NCBI GenBank assembly: GCA_937900875.1
Contig: CALCGD010000083.1
Location: forward strand, 1-48,822
DNA: 48,822 nucleotides
Direction of reading: 5' to 3'
Origin: an uncultured Flavobacteriales bacterium
GTDB lineage: Bacteria; Bacteroidota; Bacteroidia; UBA10329
Shown: positions 40,301 to 47,485 of the stretch, in pieces
Layout: each line of letters opens with the position of its first letter
Position numbering within the stretch: the first letter of the stretch is position 1
Notes under the pieces: generated by a model
The model's input: only the letters and a program-made list of their open reading frames with translations
The model's database searches: none
What the model was told of the DNA's origin: nothing
Position numbers and translations under genes: made by a program

Positions 40301-40620
40301 AAAATGGTTGTGTTGCTACCTCATTTAATGTTGAGTTCACATTCACCGGAATATTCGATGTAGTGTATGACTATGAAATAAGTCTATATCCAAACCCAAC
40401 AAACGGGCTGTTTACATTGGAAGCGGACCTAGGGTCTACGATGGATGTTGTGTTGAGCTTCAGCGATATTACAGGCAGAGAGATAATAGCTCCAGAAAGT
40501 CTGTCGAGTGTTTCTTCATTAAGAAGAGAATTCGATATTTCTCACTTGGATAAAGGGGTTTATTACATCCAGTTGTCAACCTCAGAGGGAATGGTGGTTA
40601 AACCAATCGTAAGAGATTGA
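34351..40620 (+). CDS. Large (2089 aa) T9SS type-A secreted repeat protein: P-domain-like head, HYR repeats, 9 'VANAG..CDLDF' repeats, CHU_C Ig-like repeats
   Basis: Signal peptide MKHFLQLVIAAFFLTANSVFAQQ; HYR-like segments (CPANVTAIAPTGSCAAIVSFTTPVATDNCPG); type-A CTD SLYPNPTNGLFTLEADLG...DKGVYYIQLSTSEGMVVKPIV. Confidence 0.94.
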   Translation: MKHFLQLVIAAFFLTANSVFAQQVTLQYTAPSSVTIDNVGNYGYTLPNLNFTPGMFNLGCQISDVDVIINWAKTAGSCNSPTGGNSYHNETSFRVNAPSGSQILAVPGTWSGAATTTNVITTFSQGPGIPSGTPVTGTFGPNNGNLTAYNGLTPFGNWNLSAGDNAAGDPLCLVSYSVRIFTATDATPPAITGAPGSITIAAASGQCSAVHTWATPGTTDACGATIARTVGPPSGSTFPVGTTPVTYVATDTYGNTTTHNFSVTVVDGQSPGLNCPANVTAIAPTGSCAAIVSFTTPVATDNCPGPTVAQLTGPTSGSSMPVGTQSASFRATDGSGNTTDCSFTLTVVDIEDPVLTCPANINVVSTTGNCGAVINYTTPVGTDNCPGVLTVLTAGFASGSTFPSGTTTVSYLSTDASSNTESCSFTVTVSPVPNGNMSLSPSPICQGDQTLITFNFTSGTPPYNVSFTDGISTFNVNGVVTGSTYTITPPTSVTYSYTAIQDATGCARTTAFGGTTSVVVTPLPLVSFTGLDAVYCESDANISLFGSQAGGTFFGTGVTNLGAGLGTFSPSAAGPVGPHDVTYTFTDINSCTDTDVQQVLVDEQPVANAGSGGNECDLEFAFAAVPSVGIGTWTMVSGPGVPFFSNINMASSIVQVSAIGAYVFQWSEVNGECSDSDQITVNFYAVPVANAGFGGSECDFDFTFGAIASVGTGTWTASGPGTVVSYVPNANSPNAVVTVDTYGTYTFTWTENNNGCTASANTSVTFEQLPVADAGVGSDQCDLDFTFAAVPSVGNGLWTAVGPGIATFTAANSATSTVTVSNYGTYVFTWTETNGNCVSVDQLTINFYQQPVANAGDGGDVCDLDYDFNGTASVGVGVWTYTGPGTATFDDDSDPATSVTVSVYGAYNFTWTETNGTCFNSESVLVNFFDQPVANAGIGGDACDLDFSLTGVASVGVGLWTASGPGTATFDDDLSAATDVTVSTYGTYTFTWTEISGVCIDAASVTVNFYEQPVGDAGTAIDECDLNALLSANTSVGIGAWSQTGGSGTASFNNPASPTSLVTVDAYDTYEFTWTETNGSCTDAATVSVSFFEQPVANAGAGGQECDLDFDLAAVVSVGTGLWTASGPGTAIYSDDTDANATATVSLPGVYTFTWTETNGSCSDDATVQVSFFDQPLADAGTSVDQCDLNFTFNGVASFGTGTWAYTGPGVAFFSNPNSATASVTVDTYGAYDFTWTEVNGPCSDNAMVSVNFYQQPVADAGTGGAECDLDFDLSGTASVGVGTWTYVGPGNATFAPNTNDPAATVTVDATGQYTFTWTEDNNGCTDSEDVLVDFNPLPTVSFSGLAASYCIDQTTPVPLTGSPSGGSYSGLGISGNSFVPSVAGVGTIFITYTFTDGNGCTNSQEQTVDVNGLPNVSFTGLNLEYCEDDATVYSLVGAPSGGAFSGLGITGDDFIPVSAGDGVHTISYTYTDPFGCTSFDEQDVTVNELPVVSFTGLSASYCENASSANLVGSPTGGTFSGTGIIGAQFSPVSAGVGIHTITYTYTDGNGCTNSTTLDVTVNDSPLPVITPIGTSEICAGQNLTLNAGSGYSVYNWSNGTNGQTTTVNTAGTYNVIVTTAQGCSGTSAAVQVVVNQPPVVALGNDTTICTGSVINLDAGNPGSTYAWSTFEITQTINVTTTGAYTVTVTDGNGCTGSDNIAVSVSNLLDPVIVASGPLTFCNGDSVTLTTGAFDSYLWSTGSANQSVTIHQSGVVELQVWDQFGCSGSDDAIVSVLQLPNAAITPNGTVAICDGDSATLSSVGSFASYSWSPTNESSSSIVVNSAGTYTLTVEHLTNGCLETSDPVEVVVNVTIQPTIVPSGPIEFCDGGSVSLSVAPGPYNSYLWTSGSTTPSIVVTETGDYGITVLDANNCIDSTLLANTIHIEVWDPQPMAAQQGDSVVVTNGPFSTYQWYLNGAPIPGATNEFYLPSVSGNYLCEVTDENGCVATSFNVEFTFTGIFDVVYDYEISLYPNPTNGLFTLEADLGSTMDVVLSFSDITGREIIAPESLSSVSSLRREFDISHLDKGVYYIQLSTSEGMVVKPIVRD
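36160..38360 (+). repeat. 9 tandem about 81-aa repeats (QPVANAGxGGxxCDLDFxFxAxxSVGxGxWTxxGPGTATF...TVTVxxYGTYxFTWTExNGxCxDxAxVxVNFY)
   Basis: Starts near 36160, 36407, 36655, 36898, 37141, 37384, 37630, 37873, 38115; period 243-248 nt. Confidence 0.9.
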
Positions 40621-40649
40621 TAGGATACGTGTTTTAACAAACAGTTAGC

Positions 40650-40683
40650 AAAGGCCCGATTTAGCATCGGGCCTTTGTTTTTG
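40650..40683 (+). terminator. Intrinsic terminator after giant gene 2
   Basis: AAAGGCCCGATTTAGCATCGGGCCTTTGTTTTTG hairpin plus U-tract. Confidence 0.88.
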
Positions 40684-40822
40684 CCATCATCTTCTGTAAT
40701 TATCATTGTTACAAAATGGTTTCCGCTTCAATTCCTCATTTTGTGGGTTGCATTTGTCGAATGAAAAAATATTAATTTCGATGGTTAGGTTTAATAGCTT
40801 GAAAAACTTACAACCCCCTCTC

Positions 40823-43800
40823 ATGAAAAGACTTTTACAATTCCTATTGTTATTGGTTCTAACCGCAGGCACAGCCTATGGTCAAACAGTTTCAAAACTC
40901 TACAATCCCCTTAATTCTGTCACCATCGATGGAGTTGGAAACTACGGCATGGCACTTACTGGTGTTTCATTCAGTGCTTCCGATTTTAGCCTTGGTTGTG
41001 CGGTTACAGACGTTGATGTAGTTATTTCTTGGGCAAAAACGGACGGAACATGTACTGCACCTGGTACGGGCAACTCGTTTCATGCTGAAACCAGTTTTAG
41101 AATTAACGGACCAACCAACTCAGAGATTCTAGCGTTGCCTGGAACTTGGTCTGGTTCTGCATCTACTAACTCTGTGATTACCACATTCAGTGATGGTAAC
41201 CCAATTCCTAGTGGCACCCCAGTTACTGGAACTTTTGGACCCAACAACGGGGTATTAGCAAATTATAATGGTCTTTCTCCATTCGGAACATGGAATTTGG
41301 ATGTGGGAGATAACGTTGCTGGTGATCCGGTTTGCTTTGATTATTACGAGGTTTTTGTAACCACAGCTGCAGATAATACCGCGCCAGTTTTAACAGTTCC
41401 TGCTAACATTACGGTAAATGCCAATGCAGGTCAGTGTGCTACAACAGTAAGCTATACTGCACCTACAGCCACTGACCTTTGTGGAGTTACCTTAACTCAA
41501 ACTGCAGGTTTGGCTAGTGGAGGTTCTTTCCCTGTTGGGGTTAATACGGTTACTTTTCAAGCGGCCGACCCTTATGGAAATGTTGGTACAGAAAGTTTTA
41601 CGGTAACTGTTGTTGATGCTCAATTGCCAGTAATTAGCTGTCCAGGTTCTGTTTTCGCAGGATGTAACCCAGTGGTGAATTATCCACTACCTACAGTAAC
41701 AGATAATTGCCCCGGAGCAACGGTTAATATAGTAAGTGGTCCAACAACTGGATCTACCTTCCCAACCGGAACCACAACCGTCTCGTACCAAGGCTTAGAT
41801 GCCTCAGGTAATACGGCAGCTTGTTCTTTTGATGTAATTGTAGATACCGAATCAGTTGAACCAACTTCAATCACTGCAAGCGCAACCACTGTTTGTGCTG
41901 GAGATGCTGTTGCATTGACGGTCAATGGTGGTTCTCTCGGAACTAACGCACAATGGTTGTGGTACATCGGTAGCTGTGGAGGTCAATTAGTTGGTGCAGG
42001 TACTACAATCTCTGTAAACCCATTATCTACAGCTAACTATTACGTACGAGCTTCTGGCCCATGTAATCAAACAGCATGTGTGGATGTACTTATAAACGTA
42101 ACTGCAGCACCGTCTGTCGGATTCAGTGGTATTACTAGCCCTAGCGCATGTGGCGCTGCAGATGGTACGATTACCGCAGTTACGAGTGGAGGTACTTTGC
42201 CTTATACCTATGCATGGAGTAATGGTGGCTTTAGTCCAACTATTTCTGGACTTCCTGCAGGACCGTATGAAGTTACCGTTACTGATGCAACTGGTTGTTC
42301 AGATAACTCTTCAGTATCACTTAATGACCCAGGAGCATCTATTGTATCTCTTGTAAGTGATGATTCTGATCAGTCAATTTGCGCTGGAGATGCTGTAACG
42401 TTTACTGCTTCTGGAGCTTTTCAATATCAGTACTACGTGGATGGTGTGCCGGTAACTACCCAGAATCCTTGGTTGACTACAGCATTGCAAGACGGAGAAA
42501 CGGTTTATGTGACTGGTACAGATTTTAACTTCTGTTCATTTACAACACCAGGAATCAGCTTCACGGTATTGGAAAACCCAATTATTGATGAAACCGTAAC
42601 AGATCCATCTGCCTGCGCAACAGCAGACGGTACAATCCTTACTTCAGTTTCAGCTGGTCTTCCGCCTTATACATACTCTTGGGCTACAGGACAAACGGAT
42701 CCTAATATTTCGGGATTAGCTGCCGGACCTTACGTGGTTACGATAACAGATGATAACGGATGTTCTAGTTCAGAAACCTATGCACTTAGCGATCCAGGAG
42801 CAGCGCCAGTTACTCTTACAAGTAGCGAAGATCCAACAAATGAAATTTGTGATGGCGAAAGCGTAACGTTCACAGCTTCTGGTTCGGTGGATTACCAATT
42901 CTTTGTTGCTGGCCTTTCAGTAGGAACTACCAATCCATATGTAACTGCTAACCTTGTCGATGGTGAATCTGTAGTTGCTACAGGAACCGATGCAAACAAC
43001 TGTACCGCTACAAGTAATATCATCATTCCAATTGTTAACCCAGGACCGATTATTACACTTATAGCAGACGATGCTGATACAACAATTTGTATCGGTCAGA
43101 GTATTTCATTTTTCGCCTCAGGTGCTCTTTCTTATGAGTTCTTTGTAGATGGAGTTTCTCAAGGGCCATCTAGTCCGACAACAGTATTTGTTACATCAAC
43201 GCTTACAAACGGACAGGTTGTAACGGTTGTAGGAACTGATGCTAACGCTTGCGATGTAGAAAGTGCTGGAATTCCAGTAACTGTAAATCCAAGTCCTACG
43301 GTTGCCATCACCAACACTTCAGACCCAACATCTTGCGGTGCTACAGATGGCGCAATTACAGCAGAAGCTTCCGGTGGAACACCAGCTTACACCTATACGT
43401 GGAGTAATGGTGGAGTAGGACCAACGCTAGCTTTCCTTAATGCTGGAAACTACTTTGTTCTTGTAACTGACGATGCTGGATGTACAGCGGCAACAAGCGC
43501 CTCACTTAGCGATGTTGGTTCTAGTCCGGTAACGCTTACCTCTAGCCCGGTAAATAATACGATTTGCGGTGGCGAGTCGGTAACATTTGAAGGTACTGGG
43601 GCATCTACATATGTGTTCTTTGTAAATGGTCAGCAGGTATCAACTACCAATCCGTTCATAACAGATACGTTGATGGATGGAGACATCATTGCTGTAATGG
43701 GACTTGACACACAGTTATGTGCTGCAACTAGCGCACCAGTTACATACACGGTTCATCCTGAAATTCAAATTGGTATTGTTTCTCAAATCAATCCATCAGC

Positions 43801-45607
43801 TTGTGGGCTTGCAGACGGTCAAGCAAATGCCATTGTGATTGGAGGAGTACCTGCTTACGGTTTCTTATGGACAGACGGACAAACAACTCAGAATGCAGTT
43901 GGATTAGCCGCTGGTGCTTACGCGGTAACCGTAACTGATGCAAACGGATGTCAGTCTACTGATGCGGTAGCATTGAGCGATCCAGGAGGCTTCAATGTCA
44001 GTTTAACGGCAAGTCCAACAGACCTGACCATTTGCGAAGGAACATCTATCGAATTCACGGCTTCAGGAGCAGATACATATGAGTTCTTTGTCGATGGAGT
44101 TTCTGCCGGTTCAACTAACCCGTATACAAACGCTATACTGACAGACGGTCAATCTGTTGTTGCAGCAGGAACAGATTTGAATAATTGTACTGTTACAAGC
44201 CCAAGTTTAACGTACACTGTTCTCTCTTTACCTTCTGTTTCATTCAGTCTAGGTGCTACTGCATGTTCGGATGATGAATTGGTTGTGTTGACAGGAGGTA
44301 CGCCACTTGACGGTTTTTACACCGTGGTTTATGATGGTTTCCCAATTGTTGGAGATTTATTCTTCCCAGATCTTGCAGGAGCAGGTTCTATCAATGTAGA
44401 CTACACTTACGAGGCGCAAAACGGATGTTCTGTGACCGTATCTGACGACTACGTAGTACTTATGTCGCCAGAACTGAATTTGGGTAACGATACAACTGTT
44501 TGTAGCGTCACCTTAGATGCTGGCCCTGGTTACAGTTCTTACGCTTGGAGCACGAGCGAAACGGACCAAACAATTGAGGTAATTATCACAGGAGTGTATG
44601 AGGTAATTGTTGAAGATGCCAATGGATGTACAGGAATGGATCAAATCGGAATTACCGTGAATCCAATCCCATCACCGAACGTTACACCAAACGGAATTGT
44701 TGAATTCTGTATTGGAGATTCGGCAGTACTTACTGCATTCCCTGGTTATTCATCTTACGCTTGGTCTACGGGTTCTACTACCAATGTAACGGCAGTTTAT
44801 ACTTCTGATACGGTTACTGTCACAGTAACAAACCAGTATGGTTGTGAAGCAATCTCAGAGGTAATTACTCAAATGAATGAGCCACAACCAGGAGCAGTGG
44901 TTACTTGGGATGGCCCACTAGAATTCTGTATCGGTGGTGATGTTCACTTAGATGCTGGACCAGGATATGCTTCTTATCTATGGAGTCATGGTTCTACAAC
45001 TCAGGTTGTTACCGTTATCGAATCTGGAGAATACACCGTAATCGTTCTAGACGGAAATGGCTGTATAGATAGCTCGATGGTTGCTGACCCTGTTTTAGTT
45101 ACTGTTTGGGATCCAAATCCACTGGTAGAGGAAGCTGGAGACATGCTTACAATTACAAATGCAACAGATTTCGTAGGATTCCAGTGGTTCTATAACGGAA
45201 ACCCTATTCCTGGAGCGACAGGTTCTACTTACGACATTTCTGGTTCAGGTAGTGGTAACTACATGGTTTGTGTAGTAGATGATCAAGGTTGTGAAGGTTG
45301 TTCATTCATTTACGAAATGACATGTTGTGTTGGAATTGAAGAAGCCAATTTTGATGGTGATGTCAATGTTTATCCAAACCCGAACAACGGACAGTTCACG
45401 GTTGAAGTGGAGCTTCTTCAATCTCGTAATTTGAGCATCGGTCTTTACGATATGGTTGGAAAGCAAGTATGGCTGGATGATGCAATTGGAACAACAAGCC
45501 AATTGCGCAAGCAGTACGACTTAACCGAGATGCCTGATGGAGTTTACTTCCTGCGCATTTTTGCAGACAATCAGATGACTGTAATGAAAGTGATTAAACA
45601 ACAATAA
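40823..45607 (+). CDS. Large (about 1594 aa) T9SS type-A secreted repeat protein; N-terminal paralog of 34351..40620, centre of composite SprB+FVDG repeats
   Basis: Start revised from 40706 to MKRLLQFLLLLVLTAGTAYGQ at 40823 (signal peptide); CTD NVYPNPNNGQFTVEVELL...PDGVYFLRIFADNQMTVMKVIKQQ. Confidence 0.93.
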   Translation: MKRLLQFLLLLVLTAGTAYGQTVSKLYNPLNSVTIDGVGNYGMALTGVSFSASDFSLGCAVTDVDVVISWAKTDGTCTAPGTGNSFHAETSFRINGPTNSEILALPGTWSGSASTNSVITTFSDGNPIPSGTPVTGTFGPNNGVLANYNGLSPFGTWNLDVGDNVAGDPVCFDYYEVFVTTAADNTAPVLTVPANITVNANAGQCATTVSYTAPTATDLCGVTLTQTAGLASGGSFPVGVNTVTFQAADPYGNVGTESFTVTVVDAQLPVISCPGSVFAGCNPVVNYPLPTVTDNCPGATVNIVSGPTTGSTFPTGTTTVSYQGLDASGNTAACSFDVIVDTESVEPTSITASATTVCAGDAVALTVNGGSLGTNAQWLWYIGSCGGQLVGAGTTISVNPLSTANYYVRASGPCNQTACVDVLINVTAAPSVGFSGITSPSACGAADGTITAVTSGGTLPYTYAWSNGGFSPTISGLPAGPYEVTVTDATGCSDNSSVSLNDPGASIVSLVSDDSDQSICAGDAVTFTASGAFQYQYYVDGVPVTTQNPWLTTALQDGETVYVTGTDFNFCSFTTPGISFTVLENPIIDETVTDPSACATADGTILTSVSAGLPPYTYSWATGQTDPNISGLAAGPYVVTITDDNGCSSSETYALSDPGAAPVTLTSSEDPTNEICDGESVTFTASGSVDYQFFVAGLSVGTTNPYVTANLVDGESVVATGTDANNCTATSNIIIPIVNPGPIITLIADDADTTICIGQSISFFASGALSYEFFVDGVSQGPSSPTTVFVTSTLTNGQVVTVVGTDANACDVESAGIPVTVNPSPTVAITNTSDPTSCGATDGAITAEASGGTPAYTYTWSNGGVGPTLAFLNAGNYFVLVTDDAGCTAATSASLSDVGSSPVTLTSSPVNNTICGGESVTFEGTGASTYVFFVNGQQVSTTNPFITDTLMDGDIIAVMGLDTQLCAATSAPVTYTVHPEIQIGIVSQINPSACGLADGQANAIVIGGVPAYGFLWTDGQTTQNAVGLAAGAYAVTVTDANGCQSTDAVALSDPGGFNVSLTASPTDLTICEGTSIEFTASGADTYEFFVDGVSAGSTNPYTNAILTDGQSVVAAGTDLNNCTVTSPSLTYTVLSLPSVSFSLGATACSDDELVVLTGGTPLDGFYTVVYDGFPIVGDLFFPDLAGAGSINVDYTYEAQNGCSVTVSDDYVVLMSPELNLGNDTTVCSVTLDAGPGYSSYAWSTSETDQTIEVIITGVYEVIVEDANGCTGMDQIGITVNPIPSPNVTPNGIVEFCIGDSAVLTAFPGYSSYAWSTGSTTNVTAVYTSDTVTVTVTNQYGCEAISEVITQMNEPQPGAVVTWDGPLEFCIGGDVHLDAGPGYASYLWSHGSTTQVVTVIESGEYTVIVLDGNGCIDSSMVADPVLVTVWDPNPLVEEAGDMLTITNATDFVGFQWFYNGNPIPGATGSTYDISGSGSGNYMVCVVDDQGCEGCSFIYEMTCCVGIEEANFDGDVNVYPNPNNGQFTVEVELLQSRNLSIGLYDMVGKQVWLDDAIGTTSQLRKQYDLTEMPDGVYFLRIFADNQMTVMKVIKQQ
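42115..44230 (+). repeat. Composite repeat array: 4 SprB-like modules interleaved with 5 'SICxGxSVTFTASGAxxYEFFVDGVSxGxTNPYxTxxLxDGQxVxxxGTDxNxC' modules
   Basis: SprB-like starts near 42139, 42602, 43323, 43792; the second unit carries an extra FVDG module. Confidence 0.8.
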
Positions 45608-45610
45608 AAG

Positions 45611-45640
45611 AAAACGGCTCCGAAAGGAGCCGTTTTTGTT
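45611..45640 (+). terminator. Intrinsic terminator after giant gene 3
   Basis: AAAACGGCTCCGAAAGGAGCCGTTTTTGTT hairpin plus U-tract; ends 5 nt before the next ATG. Confidence 0.88.
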
Positions 45641-45645
45641 TCAGC

Positions 45646-47484
45646 ATGTATCGTTTTTCTGTTCTCTGTGTCATTGCTCTGGTAATCTCGTGTAATCAAA
45701 TCGAAAATGGAAGCCAGGCTGATTCCAAAGAGAAGGAACCGATTGGTGGTCCGCTTGAGATGTTTCCCGCTGCAGTAACCTTTTCGGATGATTGGTCTCG
45801 GGAAAACACGATGGTTTATCATGTATTAGGAGAGCCAGATGATATGCATCCTACTAATGGAGGCTCTGCGCTTAAGTCGTTCATTTTTACGTTAACGCAA
45901 GCGCATCTGCTAGAGCCAGATTCTAAAAGTCCAACAGGAGTCAAACCAGGCTTAGTTCAATCCATGCCGGTTGTTTCTGGAGATGGTCTTGCGTACACCT
46001 ATAAACTACGTTCTGAACCGAAGTGGGACAATGGAACAGCCATAACTGTACGTGACGTAATCTTTAGTCTAATGGCTGCAAAATGCCCTTTGACGAACAA
46101 CCCACATCTGAAGCCGTACTTAGAGAACCTTAAATCAGTCAAAATCGACTCGTCAAATGAACTAAGCTTCACAATAATTATGAAGGAAAGAAATGTTCTT
46201 AATATGGCGTTTCTAACAGGTTTTCCATTGATGCAAGAAGCTTATTGGGATAGCGCTATGACGCTTCGCAAGTACACTTTTCAGTAGTTTGACGATGAAA
46301 AATTTAACCCCGATTCTGAACCAAAGTTGCAGTTATGGGCGACCGAATTCAATAGTGCCAAGTATTCAAGAAACCCCGAGTACCTAGTTGGTATAGGGCC
46401 GTACCGTTTTCACGAATGGAAACCAGGTCAATCCTTCACCTTAATCAGGAAAAAAGCACATTGGTCTTTCCAAAAACAATCAGAAGTTGGGCCGGACGAA
46501 ATAATATTTAAAATTAACGCTGATCCTAATTCTCATATGCTTGAGTTCAAAACTCAGGTTTACGATGGCTCTCAATATCTTGCTTCTAAAGACCTATACA
46601 CTCTTCAGAACAACGAAGGGTTTTCAAGTAATTACAATTCAGCGGTAATCCCAAGTTACAATTACACATACTTGGGATTAAATTGTAGACCCGATGGTAT
46701 CAAACATCAAAAACTGTTTAACGACCAACTTGTTAGAAGGGCCATTGCGCATGCAATTCCTTATGATGCAATTAATGAGATTGTGAATTTTGGTGTAGCC
46801 ATGCGAGTCGCTGGTCCGGTGTCGCCATTGAAAGAGGAGTGCAATTCAGAACTCTTACCAATTGCTTCTAACTTGGACGTTGCTGCTGTAATGTTGGATA
46901 AATCTGGTTGGATTGACACTGATGGCGACAACATTCGAGATAAGATTATTGTTGGTGTTCGTGTTCCGTTTAAGTTCGATTTACACTATATGAATGCACC
47001 AGCAAGCTGGGCTACGCAGGCAAGTTTAATAGCTGAATCTCTAAAAGAAATTGGAGTGGAGTGTAATCCTGTTGCAATGAGTTTTGCGGTGTTGAGACAG
47101 CGAAATAAGTTACACGATTTCGATGCCATGTTAAGTGCTTGGGCAGGTTCGTCATTACCAGAAGATTACACACAAATTTGGGGAACAGAATCTTGGGCCA
47201 ATCAAGGGTCAAATTACGTAGGATTTGGAAACCCAGCCGCTGACCAATTGATTGATTCCATCAAATACGAAGTGAATATTGACAAGAGAAATGCACTTTC
47301 GTTTCAATTACAAGAATTGATTTATAAAGAGCAGCCGTACGTGTTTCTATTCGCTTCAACCAAACGGATTGTTGCGCATAAAAGGTTTTCAAACGTTACG
47401 GTAAGCTCCGAACCACCGCATGTATTCCTCCATGATTGGTGGCTCGGTTCTAATGTTCTCATCAAAGATGAGCAGGTTCCGTAG
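45646..47484 (+). pseudogene. Family-5 (peptide/nickel-type) ABC transporter substrate-binding lipoprotein interrupted by one in-frame TAG at 46285-46287
   Basis: MYRFSVLCVIALVISCNQ lipobox; ORFs 45646..46287 and 46327..47484 are in the same frame and read through as ...MTLRKYTFQ*FDDEKFNPDSEPKLQLWATEFNSAKYSRNPEYLVGIGPYRFHEW... Confidence 0.8.
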
Positions 47485-47485
47485 T

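Noticed and set aside
40706-40822. Upstream start of giant gene 3 at 40706
   Set aside because: The signal peptide begins at the internal Met 40823; the 39-aa extension has no signal features and would overlap the 5' regulatory region
46285-46287. Global TAG recoding to a sense codon
   Set aside because: TAG serves as the terminal stop of the same gene (47482-47484) and of the 7255..8091 gene
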